Below, piece after piece: positions 34,469-41,457 of a stretch of DNA of 64,000 bases. The notes under the pieces were generated by a model, which did no database searches, was not told the DNA's origin, and saw nothing but the letters and a program-made list of their open reading frames with translations. Origin of the DNA: Planctomycetota bacterium (GTDB lineage Bacteria > Planctomycetota > B15-G4 > SIAN01); assembly GCA_028289345.1 (NCBI GenBank), contig JANQQL010000008.1:1-64000 (forward strand). Reading direction: 5' to 3'. Each line of letters starts with the position of its first letter. Position 1 is the first letter of the stretch. The position numbers were made by a program, and so were the translations under genes.

Positions 34469-35037
34469 ATGGCGACATTCACCGCGATCTAGGACTCATG
34501 TGTCTTGTACCCCGCACCGCTCCGCGATTTGCCAATGCGACTGGCATTGACAACTTGTTTCGGGCTCAGTGGACCGACCAGATCCACGAGGAGTGGATTC
34601 GAAGCCTGCTTGAGAAGCGTCCGGATCTCACGCGCGAGCAGCTGGAGAAAACACGAGCACTAATGAATCTCCATGTCCGCGACTGTCTCGTCACTGGCTA
34701 TGAAGACTTGATCGACGGGCTAACCCTTCCAGACCCTGATGACCGGCACGTGCTAGCCGCTGCAATCAAAACAAAGGCTTCCGTCATCGTCACCTTCAAC
34801 CTCGAAGACTTTCCCTACAATCAACTCATGAAGTATGGGCTCGAAGCCCAGCATCCAGACGAATTCATCGTACACCTCTTCGATCTGAACACAGCAGCCG
34901 TATGCCTCGCGGCTAAACAACAGCGGGCAGCACTCCGCCATCCTCCCATGAGTTCATTCGAGTTCCTATCAACCTTGGCCAATCAGCATCTTTCGGAGAC
35001 GGTGAGGCGTCCGCACAGATTCCGCGACTTGATCTAG
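34469..35037 (+). pseudogene. PIN-domain toxin (ribonuclease) gene, degenerate
   Basis: The ancestral start ATG 34469 gives MATFTAI, then TAG at 34490-34492, then DSCVLYPAPLRDLPMRLAL in the same frame. The rest of the PIN protein (LFRAQWTDQIHEEWIRSLL, LTLPDPDDRHVLAAAIKTKA, VIVTFNLEDFP) lies one frame away, so a 1-nt deletion occurred near 34550. Restoring both changes gives 189 codons, the normal length of this PIN family. The stop sits just before the first catalytic Asp (DSCVLY). Downstream catalytic acids remain. An internal ATG at 34498 could give a protein lacking that first Asp, so no nuclease activity is expected. Confidence 0.85.
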
Positions 35038-35768
35038 TCGAAGTGACGAAGACAGGCTAGTCGAACGAGAGTCGCTTGAAACACCGACCCCGTGCACCAT
35101 CGCGCCCTCTCTTCTTTGCTCGAAACCACAAGGGATCTCGGGCGGGTTGACCTCGGTGAGGTGCTGCGGGACAAGAAGGACCTGAAAGCAAAGCTAGGGA
35201 CCAGGCTCCGGGCCCAACAAATGGAATGGTCCGTGAGCGGGCACCCCAATGAAGTGTGCAACCCACCGGCAAACCGTGGAGGTGCCACGGCACCCGAGAG
35301 TCCTGCACAAGAAGTGATCAACGGTGAGACTCGTCGCGTGAACATCGGAAACAAATGTCTCCCGAGCAGCAAGTCCGCGAGCGTCGAAGACATCGCGGAC
35401 ACCAACGAACACAAGGTCCGACGTGACAACATCTTTCAAGAAGGCGCCCTCAAGTTTTGGTCCAGCGGCGGCTCCATCGAGTTTTCCCCGGTCAGTTGTT
35501 TAAGGAACTCGAAAGCGTCAGCCTGCAAGCCAAGCACATCGAGATCATTCCGCTGTACGGACAAGGCCGTCGCGATGGCCTACGTCGAGGGTCAAGTGAG
35601 CCCGCAAGGAAGCGAGCCGGTCCATCATTCCTGACCCGAGCCACCCAAATCTTCGTCAAGGAGAACGGAAGATTCGAGCGGCCCACTGGTCCAAGATTGA
35701 CGGAGGATCAGGGACCAGTTCGACGGCATTGCCTCAGCCCTCGAAGAACGAAGGACTGATCCTCGGGA
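35038..35768. other. 730-bp stretch without a recognisable gene, ending at a strong terminator
   Basis: Frames exist on both strands (for example 35092-35634 rightward) but none has recognised domains or a good start site. Because a strong rightward terminator lies directly after this stretch, an unrecognised small gene, an RNA gene or a gene remnant may be present. The phrase FDGIASALEERRTD is readable in one rightward frame at about 35720-35760 and could be the end of a lost protein. Confidence 0.35.
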
Positions 35769-35770
35769 AG

Positions 35771-35811
35771 CGCCTCGAGACCGGCTCGCGTCTCGGGGCG
35801 CTTTTCTTTTC
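35771..35811 (+). terminator. Strong rho-independent terminator
   Basis: A 12-bp stem, GCGCCTCGAGAC (35771-35782) with 35791-35802 (one T-G pair), has an 8-nt loop and is followed by TTTTCTTTT (35803-35811). It is oriented rightward. No assigned gene ends just upstream; the nearest is the PIN pseudogene, 730 bp away. Confidence 0.85.
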
Positions 35812-36062
35812 GCCATTGTCCAGCGAGCATCGCTCCGTCGGATCGTCGATCGCAAAGAGGGGTGCCTCGAGCAGCAAGGCCTGCCTTTCCCTCGTCCGCC
35901 GATTCCGACATCCCGTCCTCGCGGAATGAAAGTGGACACACCGTCCATCCGCTCTCGAACGCGTTCGCAAATCGGAAAGTCGCCGCCCCCAGGCCAGGCT
36001 CTTTCGATTCGTCGGGAAGACGGGGCCCTCGAACCCCCGTGGCGCGTCCCTGGAGCGCCGAG

Positions 36063-36241
36063 TTTCGGGAGTTGTTCGGGATGGAATCTCCTGTTTGAAC
36101 GGTCGAAATTCGCAAGAATGGTTTCTCCCGTCGCCTGCGGCTCGAATCGTGTTTCCCGTCCAGCGAACCGTCGGCAGTCCTACTTTGGTGTGTCATGAAT
36201 CGGATTCCCGGCACAGTGGACGTCTGTTCGGAGAGATCGCC
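36063..36241 (+). repeat. Leader repeat copy A, upstream of the 36242 gene
   Basis: This 179-bp leader is collinear with 56514-56691. Conserved blocks are TTCGGGA-N3-TGTTCGGGA with GGAATC (36064-36090), TTCGCAAGA, CGGCTC-AATCGTG, GCACAGTG and GATCGCCATGAA, followed in both copies by codons for TGGTTCGCAAT. Spacing to the start codon is the same within 1 nt. It includes the Shine-Dalgarno GGAGAG of the 36242 gene. Confidence 0.7.
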
Positions 36242-37690
36242 ATGAACGGTGCGTGGTTCGCAATGTTGCTCGCAGTTTCCCTCACTCAGCAGGTCACCGA
36301 CCTTTCCCAGAACCCACTGAGCAACGAGTTGCGCTTCTCGTTTGGAGGTCAGAGGCTTCCGCCACTCGATTGTGAGGTCCGGAGCACCCGGGCCGACGAA
36401 TGGAACCAATACGGAGTGACGAATAGCAAGTCCGGGGACGTCCTTCTGCTCAGCGCCTACTACGGTGCGACGCGTGGGGTCGAGGGGCGAAGATATTCGT
36501 TCGAGACGGATCAGTGGGGCCCACCGAAACGAATCCCGGGATCGGACTTCGACAGGAACCCCGAACAGTTCAACCTGGCCTGGAGCCCGAGCGGCGTCGC
36601 CATGGCATTGTTCACGCGATGGAAATGGCACTCCAACGGGGGCTACACCCACGACCGGCTCTACTCGGCCTACTACGACTCGTTCACCGGCGAATGGGAC
36701 GAGGGAGTCCAGCGGGTGGAGGATGACGTCATCGGCGGTTGCGCGGGGTCGGTAAGGGGCGCGAAGCTCGCGGCCGATGGATTGGGGAATTTCATGGCTG
36801 TCTGGTCCCATGAAGTCTGCTCCCAGAGTTACGAGTACAGCATTTTCGCTCGGCTCTGGGACGGCGCCCTTGGTCAGTGGGATCGGCGCAGTTTGACGGT
36901 TCTCGAAACGGAATGGGGCGAAGCTCGATCGCCGTTGGTCGCAGGAGACCCGCACGGCAACTTCTGGGTGATCTGGGGTCAGAAGCCCGAGATCTACGGC
37001 GGGCACGGCAAGTACAGTCTCTACGGCCGCTATTACGACGCAGGCGATTCTTCCTGGGAGCCCAGAGAGCCCCTGCTGCTCGAGTACGACGACAGCGACT
37101 CGGCATATCCAGGCGCACTCGTCTCGGACAACAACGGGAACTTCACCGCGCTTTGGACCCAAACGGTCGATCCTGTCAACGGCGGTGATGGAAAGGTCAG
37201 CCTCTACACGAGACGCTACGACGCTGCCTCCGGCGAATGGGACCCTGCCGGCCCGGTGCTTCTGGAAGACAAGCTCGGAAATGTCTCCACGACCCTCCAT
37301 CTCGCCAGCTGTCCGAAGGGAAACTTGATGGCCCTCTGGATGCAGGCGCCCCCCGGAACCAACCGCTGGAGCCTGTTTGCGAGAAGGTTCGATGCCTCGA
37401 CCGGTGAGTGGGATCCTTCTGGGAGGGTCCTCCTCGAGGACCGTACCCAACCCTGTTACTACCCCAGCATTTCATCTTTGGAGCCCGACACTTTCTGGGT
37501 GACGTGGTTCCAGCACTCTGCGGGAGCCGACCCGGACATCTGGCGCAAGAAGTACACCTCGAGGGATGGATGGGGCACCAACAAGGGTCTGTATCCACGA
37601 GAGTTCGGAAACAAGATGAGGGGTTTGGCGCTTCCCTACGGAAGAGGAATGGTGATCGGAGACGCCAACGAATTCCTTGTTTGCGACTAG
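36242..37690 (+). CDS. Exported repeat protein, probable beta-propeller
   Basis: The protein is 482 aa. ATG 36242 has GGAGAG 7 nt upstream. A short signal peptide MNGAWFAMLLAVSLTQQ is followed by about six repeats of 55-60 residues. Each repeat contains a strand pair such as LYSAYYDSFTGEWDEG, IFARLWDGALGQWDRR, LYGRYYDAGDSSWEPR, LYTRRYDAASGEWDPA and LFARRFDASTGEWDPS. Each is preceded by a G-N-F/L-x-A-L/V-W motif (GNFMAVWS, GNFWVIWG, GNFTALWT, GNLMALWM). This fits a six-bladed BNR/sialidase-like propeller without the enzyme's catalytic set. A degenerate copy of its leader lies at 56514. Confidence 0.8.
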   Translation: MNGAWFAMLLAVSLTQQVTDLSQNPLSNELRFSFGGQRLPPLDCEVRSTRADEWNQYGVTNSKSGDVLLLSAYYGATRGVEGRRYSFETDQWGPPKRIPGSDFDRNPEQFNLAWSPSGVAMALFTRWKWHSNGGYTHDRLYSAYYDSFTGEWDEGVQRVEDDVIGGCAGSVRGAKLAADGLGNFMAVWSHEVCSQSYEYSIFARLWDGALGQWDRRSLTVLETEWGEARSPLVAGDPHGNFWVIWGQKPEIYGGHGKYSLYGRYYDAGDSSWEPREPLLLEYDDSDSAYPGALVSDNNGNFTALWTQTVDPVNGGDGKVSLYTRRYDAASGEWDPAGPVLLEDKLGNVSTTLHLASCPKGNLMALWMQAPPGTNRWSLFARRFDASTGEWDPSGRVLLEDRTQPCYYPSISSLEPDTFWVTWFQHSAGADPDIWRKKYTSRDGWGTNKGLYPREFGNKMRGLALPYGRGMVIGDANEFLVCD

Positions 37691-38179
37691 ACGCTCCGAA
37701 GAGCTCGTCGGGGCGACAGTCAGGACCGACATCCATGGCCCTCGCCTTAGATTCTGGCTTACGGTTCAGACGATCCGTCGGACGTTGCGCGGCGAATCCG
37801 GGGTTGCGCTTGTTCCCCAAACAGGCGGGACGAAATCAAGAGCCCCCTGGTTGATTCCGCGGCTCAGTCGTGGACGAGCATCACAGTGATGGCTTCGATC
37901 GCCAAGTGCCCCCGCTTCGAGTAACGAGGCACGTTCCAGCGCTCAACCAAGGCCCGACGGAACACCCCACCCGCCACCGCAACAACCAGCCTCACGGCTC
38001 GCGGCGGGACAAGTGCCACTCCCGCTATTGGCCGCGATGAAGAGGATCAGTCAGGCATTGCGTCGCGATGGCTGGATGATCCTCAAGCGAGGACGCCCCA
38101 ACCAGGGACAGGTCGCCGTCGCTCCTGACAATTTCCCACGAGGACGTGGGGAGCGGCCCTCCACAGCGAGTTCAGGGGC
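37691..38179. other. Intergenic region, no gene seen
   Basis: About 490 bp between the propeller gene and the ArsR promoter. I see no terminator, gene or repeat that I can support. Confidence 0.4.
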
Positions 38180-38211
38180 TTGACAATAGTTGCCTATTTT
38201 GACAAATATTG
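38180..38211 (+). promoter_or_regulatory. ArsR promoter with two CAA-N3-TTG dyads
   Basis: TTGACA (38180-38185) and AAATAT (38204-38209) are spaced 18 bp, giving a predicted transcription start at or next to ATG 38217. Two small palindromes, CAATAGTTG (38184-38192) and CAAATATTG (38203-38211), lie 19 bp apart, about two helical turns. They overlap both promoter boxes, as expected for autorepression by an ArsR dimer. Confidence 0.55.
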
Positions 38212-38216
38212 TGCTC

Positions 38217-38561
38217 ATGAAAAAACACTACAGAGCCCGAGTCGATCGCGTCTTCAACGCGCTCGCCGATCCCACCCGGCGCTCGGTCGTCGAGCTGCTC
38301 GGCTCGCAGCCGCGCCGTGCAGGGGAGCTTGCGACGGCGACGCGGACTTCACCGCCGACCATGAGCCGACACCTGCGCGTGTTGCTCGACGCCGGGATCG
38401 CCACAGACGAGCGCTCGAAAGAGGACGCGCGGGCGCGGGTCTTCCGCCTGCGTCCCGAATCCATTCAGACCGTGAACGATTGGTTGGAACGGCTTCAGAA
38501 GGAATGGGACACCCAGCTGCGCTCGTTCAAGCGGCACGTCGAACAGAGGAAGAAGAAATGA
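38217..38561 (+). CDS. ArsR-family winged-helix repressor
   Basis: The protein is 114 aa from ATG 38217, with no Shine-Dalgarno and a start point predicted at the ATG, so the mRNA may be leaderless. An upstream in-frame ATG at 38190 lies within the promoter and is rejected. The wHTH is VFNALADPTRRSVVELLGSQ, then AGELATATRTSPPTMSRHLR, then wing RVFRLRPESIQTVNDW. No metal-binding Cys motif is present. This is the SRPBCC-linked ArsR subgroup, usually encoded before an AHSA1-type protein as here. ATGA overlap with the next gene gives translational coupling. Confidence 0.92.
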   Translation: MKKHYRARVDRVFNALADPTRRSVVELLGSQPRRAGELATATRTSPPTMSRHLRVLLDAGIATDERSKEDARARVFRLRPESIQTVNDWLERLQKEWDTQLRSFKRHVEQRKKK

Positions 38562-39388
38562 CTGATCCCCGTTCCGTAACCTCATCCGTCGAAGTCGCCG
38601 TCGATCCCACCACCGCCTTCCAGGTGTTCACGGAAGAGCTCGACTGCTGGTGGATTCAGGGCCCGATCAACTTCTTCGACACCGCGCGGGCCTACGACAT
38701 GCGGATGGAGCCTGGAGTCGGAGGCCGGATCGTCGAGGTCTACAACGAAAAGACGGGCGACGGCCTCGAACTCGCGCGGGTCACTGTCTGGGAGCCCGGC
38801 AAGCGCGTGGCGTGGAAGAGCTCCTTGGACGACGTCGAGATCGACGTTCGCTTTGAGAAAAGCGCGGGCGGCACCGAAGTCAGCGTCCAGGCGACGATTC
38901 CCGAAGACGGTGCCGACAAGGGCGGAACGGCGTGGGTGCGCATGACCCCGCTCTGGCTGAGCAACTGGGTCCGCAAGCGCGATCGCGTCCCCCACAAGCC
39001 ACTGCGCTTGGCCCGACTCGCCGTCGTCGTCCACTACGCCAAGCCCGCCGCTGCGGGGCAATGGCTGCGCGATGTCTTCGGCTTCGAGCCCGCGAGCAAC
39101 ATTCCTGAAGTCGAACCGGACGACCCAAGCCACGCCTGGGTCGAGCTCCACGTCGGCAACTCTTCGATCATTCTCTGGGGACGCGAAGCCGCCTCAGACC
39201 TGAGCGCTCCGACCACTCATACGCCGTTCGTTTTCGTCGACGATCTCGACGCCCACTTCGCCCACGCCAAGGCGCACGGCGCCAAGATCCTTCAGGACAT
39301 CCACCAGCAAGGTTACCGCGCCTACGACGCCGCCGATCCCGAAGGCAACCACTGGACGTTCGCTCAGGCTAGCCCGCGGATGCGCTGA
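38558..39388 (+). CDS. SRPBCC (AHSA1-like) / VOC glyoxalase fusion protein
   Basis: The protein is 276 aa. ATG 38558 overlaps the ArsR stop by 4 nt and has AGGAAGAAG upstream. Residues 1-140 are an SRPBCC/Bet-v1-like ligand-binding domain (TSSVEVAVDPTTAFQVFTEE, VGGRIVEVYNEKTGDGLELA, VTVWEPGKRVAWKSS). Residues 155-276 are a vicinal-oxygen-chelate domain (KPAAAGQWLRDVFGFEPAS, HAWVELHVGNSSIILWG, FVFVDDLDAHFAHAKAHGAK, AADPEGNHWTFAQ). The two domains are usually separate or fused in similar stress/xenobiotic loci. A small hydrophobic substrate or inducer is likely; the exact reaction is unknown. Confidence 0.9.
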   Translation: MTDPRSVTSSVEVAVDPTTAFQVFTEELDCWWIQGPINFFDTARAYDMRMEPGVGGRIVEVYNEKTGDGLELARVTVWEPGKRVAWKSSLDDVEIDVRFEKSAGGTEVSVQATIPEDGADKGGTAWVRMTPLWLSNWVRKRDRVPHKPLRLARLAVVVHYAKPAAAGQWLRDVFGFEPASNIPEVEPDDPSHAWVELHVGNSSIILWGREAASDLSAPTTHTPFVFVDDLDAHFAHAKAHGAKILQDIHQQGYRAYDAADPEGNHWTFAQASPRMR

Positions 39389-39595
39389 GCAAAGTCCGCC
39401 TGCACGATCGCGGCATTCTTGCCACGGCTTCGCGAGGAGTTCTCTTCGACAGCACCGTCCTTGAAGAGAAAGTGCGCCCTCTCGCGCCGGAACAAGAGAA
39501 GCGAAGGAGCACCCGCCCGGGAACCAGCCGACCCTGGACCGAATCCGGTCCAAGGCCGTGCATGCTCCACGAATGTTGGGTGGACCCACAAATGA

Positions 39596-40354
39596 CTAGC
39601 TCACGTTGTTGCGCAGACCACCGTCGATGACGAGCTCCTCGCCCGTGATGAAGCGAGCTCCCTCGCTCAACAAGAATGCGGTTGCCTCCGCAATGTCCTT
39701 GGCGGAGCCGAATTGCTTGAGTGGCACCCGACTCGCGATCAGGGCGGCGAAATCGTCGACCTGAGACTTCTCCATCTCCATCTTGCCGTAAAGCGGCGTT
39801 TCGATGGGTCCCGGCGCCACCGCGTTGACTCGGATTCCCTTGTCTGCCAACTCCACGGAGAGTGAGCGAACCATGGACCGGAGCGCCCCTTTGGTCCCGC
39901 TGTAGGCCGCTGCACCGCCCATTCCGACGTCGTGAACCACCGAAGTGTTGAACACCAAAGATCCACCGGGGGCGAGCAACGGCACGAGCGCTTGGGCCAG
40001 GAAGTAGGGCCCCTTCACATTGATCCCGAACAAACTGTCAAACTGGGCCTCGTTCCACGTTTCCAGGGGAGCGAACGGCGCGACTCCCGCGTTGATGAAC
40101 GCACCATCGATTCTCTCGTAGTTCGTTTTGAGGTGTTTTCCCAGAGTCTCGATCGCATGGAGGTCACCCGCGTCGGAGGCCAAGACCTCAACATGGGGCG
40201 GAGCCGCCTTCTTGGCGGCCTCCAAGGTTTCCGGTGACCGCCCGGTGGCGATGACCTTGGCGCCCGCATCGGCCAAGTGGGCCACAGTCGCGGCTCCAAT
40301 TCCGGTGGTCCCGCCTGTCACGAGGTAGATCTTGTCTTGATGCACGGAGGTCAT
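39596..40354 (-). CDS. Short-chain dehydrogenase/reductase
   Basis: The protein is 252 aa. ATG 40354 has AAGGA 8 nt upstream, so the longer frame is rejected. It is a classical SDR: nucleotide motif TGGTTGIG (residues 13-20), NAGVAP, catalytic Ser in FNTSVV, YSGTK with Tyr and Lys, then PGPIETPL, and C-terminal GARFITGEELVIDGG. Such enzymes reduce or oxidise NAD(P)-linked alcohols. It is convergent with the SRPBCC-VOC gene and lies just downstream of a TetR gene. A palindrome in its upstream region matches one before the TetR gene, so TetR most likely represses it. Confidence 0.95.
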   Translation of the reverse strand: MTSVHQDKIYLVTGGTTGIGAATVAHLADAGAKVIATGRSPETLEAAKKAAPPHVEVLASDAGDLHAIETLGKHLKTNYERIDGAFINAGVAPFAPLETWNEAQFDSLFGINVKGPYFLAQALVPLLAPGGSLVFNTSVVHDVGMGGAAAYSGTKGALRSMVRSLSVELADKGIRVNAVAPGPIETPLYGKMEMEKSQVDDFAALIASRVPLKQFGSAKDIAEATAFLLSEGARFITGEELVIDGGLRNNVS

Positions 40355-40430
40355 CGTTGCTGTCCTTTCGTCGCAGTTCCTGAAGAGTTCGCCGTCCACC
40401 GCAAGACCAGCTTGCAGCCCGGCGGGCTCC

Positions 40431-40456
40431 TGGTTTGTACCGTTCAGTACAAACCA
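40431..40456 (-). promoter_or_regulatory. TetR operator upstream of the SDR gene
   Basis: This is a perfect 10-bp inverted repeat TGGTTTGTAC/GTACAAACCA with a 6-bp spacer, 77 bp upstream of the SDR start. Its core TTTGTACCG-N3-AGTACAAA matches the palindrome at 41146-41165. Confidence 0.75.
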
Positions 40457-40506
40457 AAACAAAAAGAAAGACGACTCCGCACCGAGGGGAATCGCCGGAT
40501 TGAAAA

Positions 40507-41088
40507 TCAGTGTTCGAGCAACTCGATCGCCTGGTCCGCGAGGGTGCGCACCGTGGCTCGGGACGAACCGCAGCGAGAATAGACCCGCATCGCGATCACG
40601 AACGCAAGCATCGCTTTTGCGGCCTTGGACGCATCGAGTTCCGGGGAGATCTCACCTTCGTCCTGGCCGGCCCGGATGAGGACCGCATACGACTCTTCGT
40701 GAAGTTCGAGTGCATGCGCGACGACTCGTTGAATCCCGGTATCGGAGTGAGCGAGTTCCAGCGCGCAGTTCAGCAGCATGCAGCCCCGATGCCCCTGGGA
40801 GCCAATGCACTCCTCGTGAATGGCCTCAATCAGCACTCTGAGCGCGTCCTTCGGCGGAAGTCCTTCCGCCAACTTGGAGAACTGCTGGGTGCGCGTCTCG
40901 ACATACTGCTCCAGCGAGCGCAGGTAGAGTTCCTTCTTGCTGCGATACGTGTCGTAGAAACTGCCTTTCTGGATGCCCATCGACTTCAGAAGGTCATTGA
41001 TGGAGGTCGCTTCGTAGCCCTGGGACCAGAACGTCTCTCCGGCCTTGCGCAGGGCGTCGTTCACATCAAAGTTCTTCGTCCAGGGCAT
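40507..41088 (-). CDS. TetR-family transcriptional repressor
   Basis: The protein is 193 aa. The N-terminal HTH is ALRKAGETFWSQGYEATSIN, then DLLKSMGIQKGSFYDTYRSK, then KELYLRSLEQY. The C-terminal ligand domain contains GCMLLNCALELAHSDTGIQ and AAKAMLAFVIAMRVYSRCG, typical of the YcdC/AcuR-like TetR group with a TetR_C-like fold. It is transcribed toward the SDR gene. A perfect dyad 58 bp upstream of its ATG suggests autoregulation; a second, related dyad precedes the SDR. Confidence 0.93.
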   Translation of the reverse strand: MPWTKNFDVNDALRKAGETFWSQGYEATSINDLLKSMGIQKGSFYDTYRSKKELYLRSLEQYVETRTQQFSKLAEGLPPKDALRVLIEAIHEECIGSQGHRGCMLLNCALELAHSDTGIQRVVAHALELHEESYAVLIRAGQDEGEISPELDASKAAKAMLAFVIAMRVYSRCGSSRATVRTLADQAIELLEH

Positions 41089-41145
41089 GAGGAGATCCGC
41101 GGAAAGAGAGGTCCATGGCTTGCATCTTCGGAAGAGTATCGAATA

Positions 41146-41165
41146 TCTGTACCGAAAGGTACAGA
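41146..41165 (-). promoter_or_regulatory. TetR autoregulatory operator
   Basis: This is a perfect 8-bp inverted repeat TCTGTACC/GGTACAGA with a GAAA spacer. With the SDR operator it gives the shared pattern T-Y-TGTACCG-N4-GTACA-R-A. It lies in the 369-bp gap between the TetR gene and the oligopeptidase pseudogene; no gene is seen in that gap. Confidence 0.75.
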
Positions 41166-41457
41166 CTAAGTTCCGAGTTTTTTTGGTGGGGCTCGCGAGC
41201 AGGCTCGCAATGTCGCCCGGCGGCTGCGTCCGGACCTAGGCGGGCCCTGGATCGAATGCACCGCTCCGGCTCCCAAGCAATCCTTGGGGCGATGGAGCCG
41301 AAGAACGAGAAGCTCTCCCGGCCCGCGACTCATCGCGGCGCCGCGAACCCGACTGTCCGTTGACGGAGACTGGCGAGGCTCCACGCTCCGGATCCCGCCT
41401 CGGCATTCATGCTCCTCTCGCAACCGAGAATCGGCCCGCCACCGCTCAGGCTCAGGC

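Noticed and set aside
34498..35037. An intact PIN toxin starting at the ATG 34498
   Set aside because: This start would miss the first catalytic Asp and the conserved VLYPAPLRD motif, which is present in another frame; the gene is better read as degenerate.
35708..37450. 580-codon leftward open frame
   Set aside because: It is antisense to the exported propeller gene at 36242, which has a signal peptide, repeats and a Shine-Dalgarno. The reverse frame is open only because of G+C-rich codon bias and has no domain.
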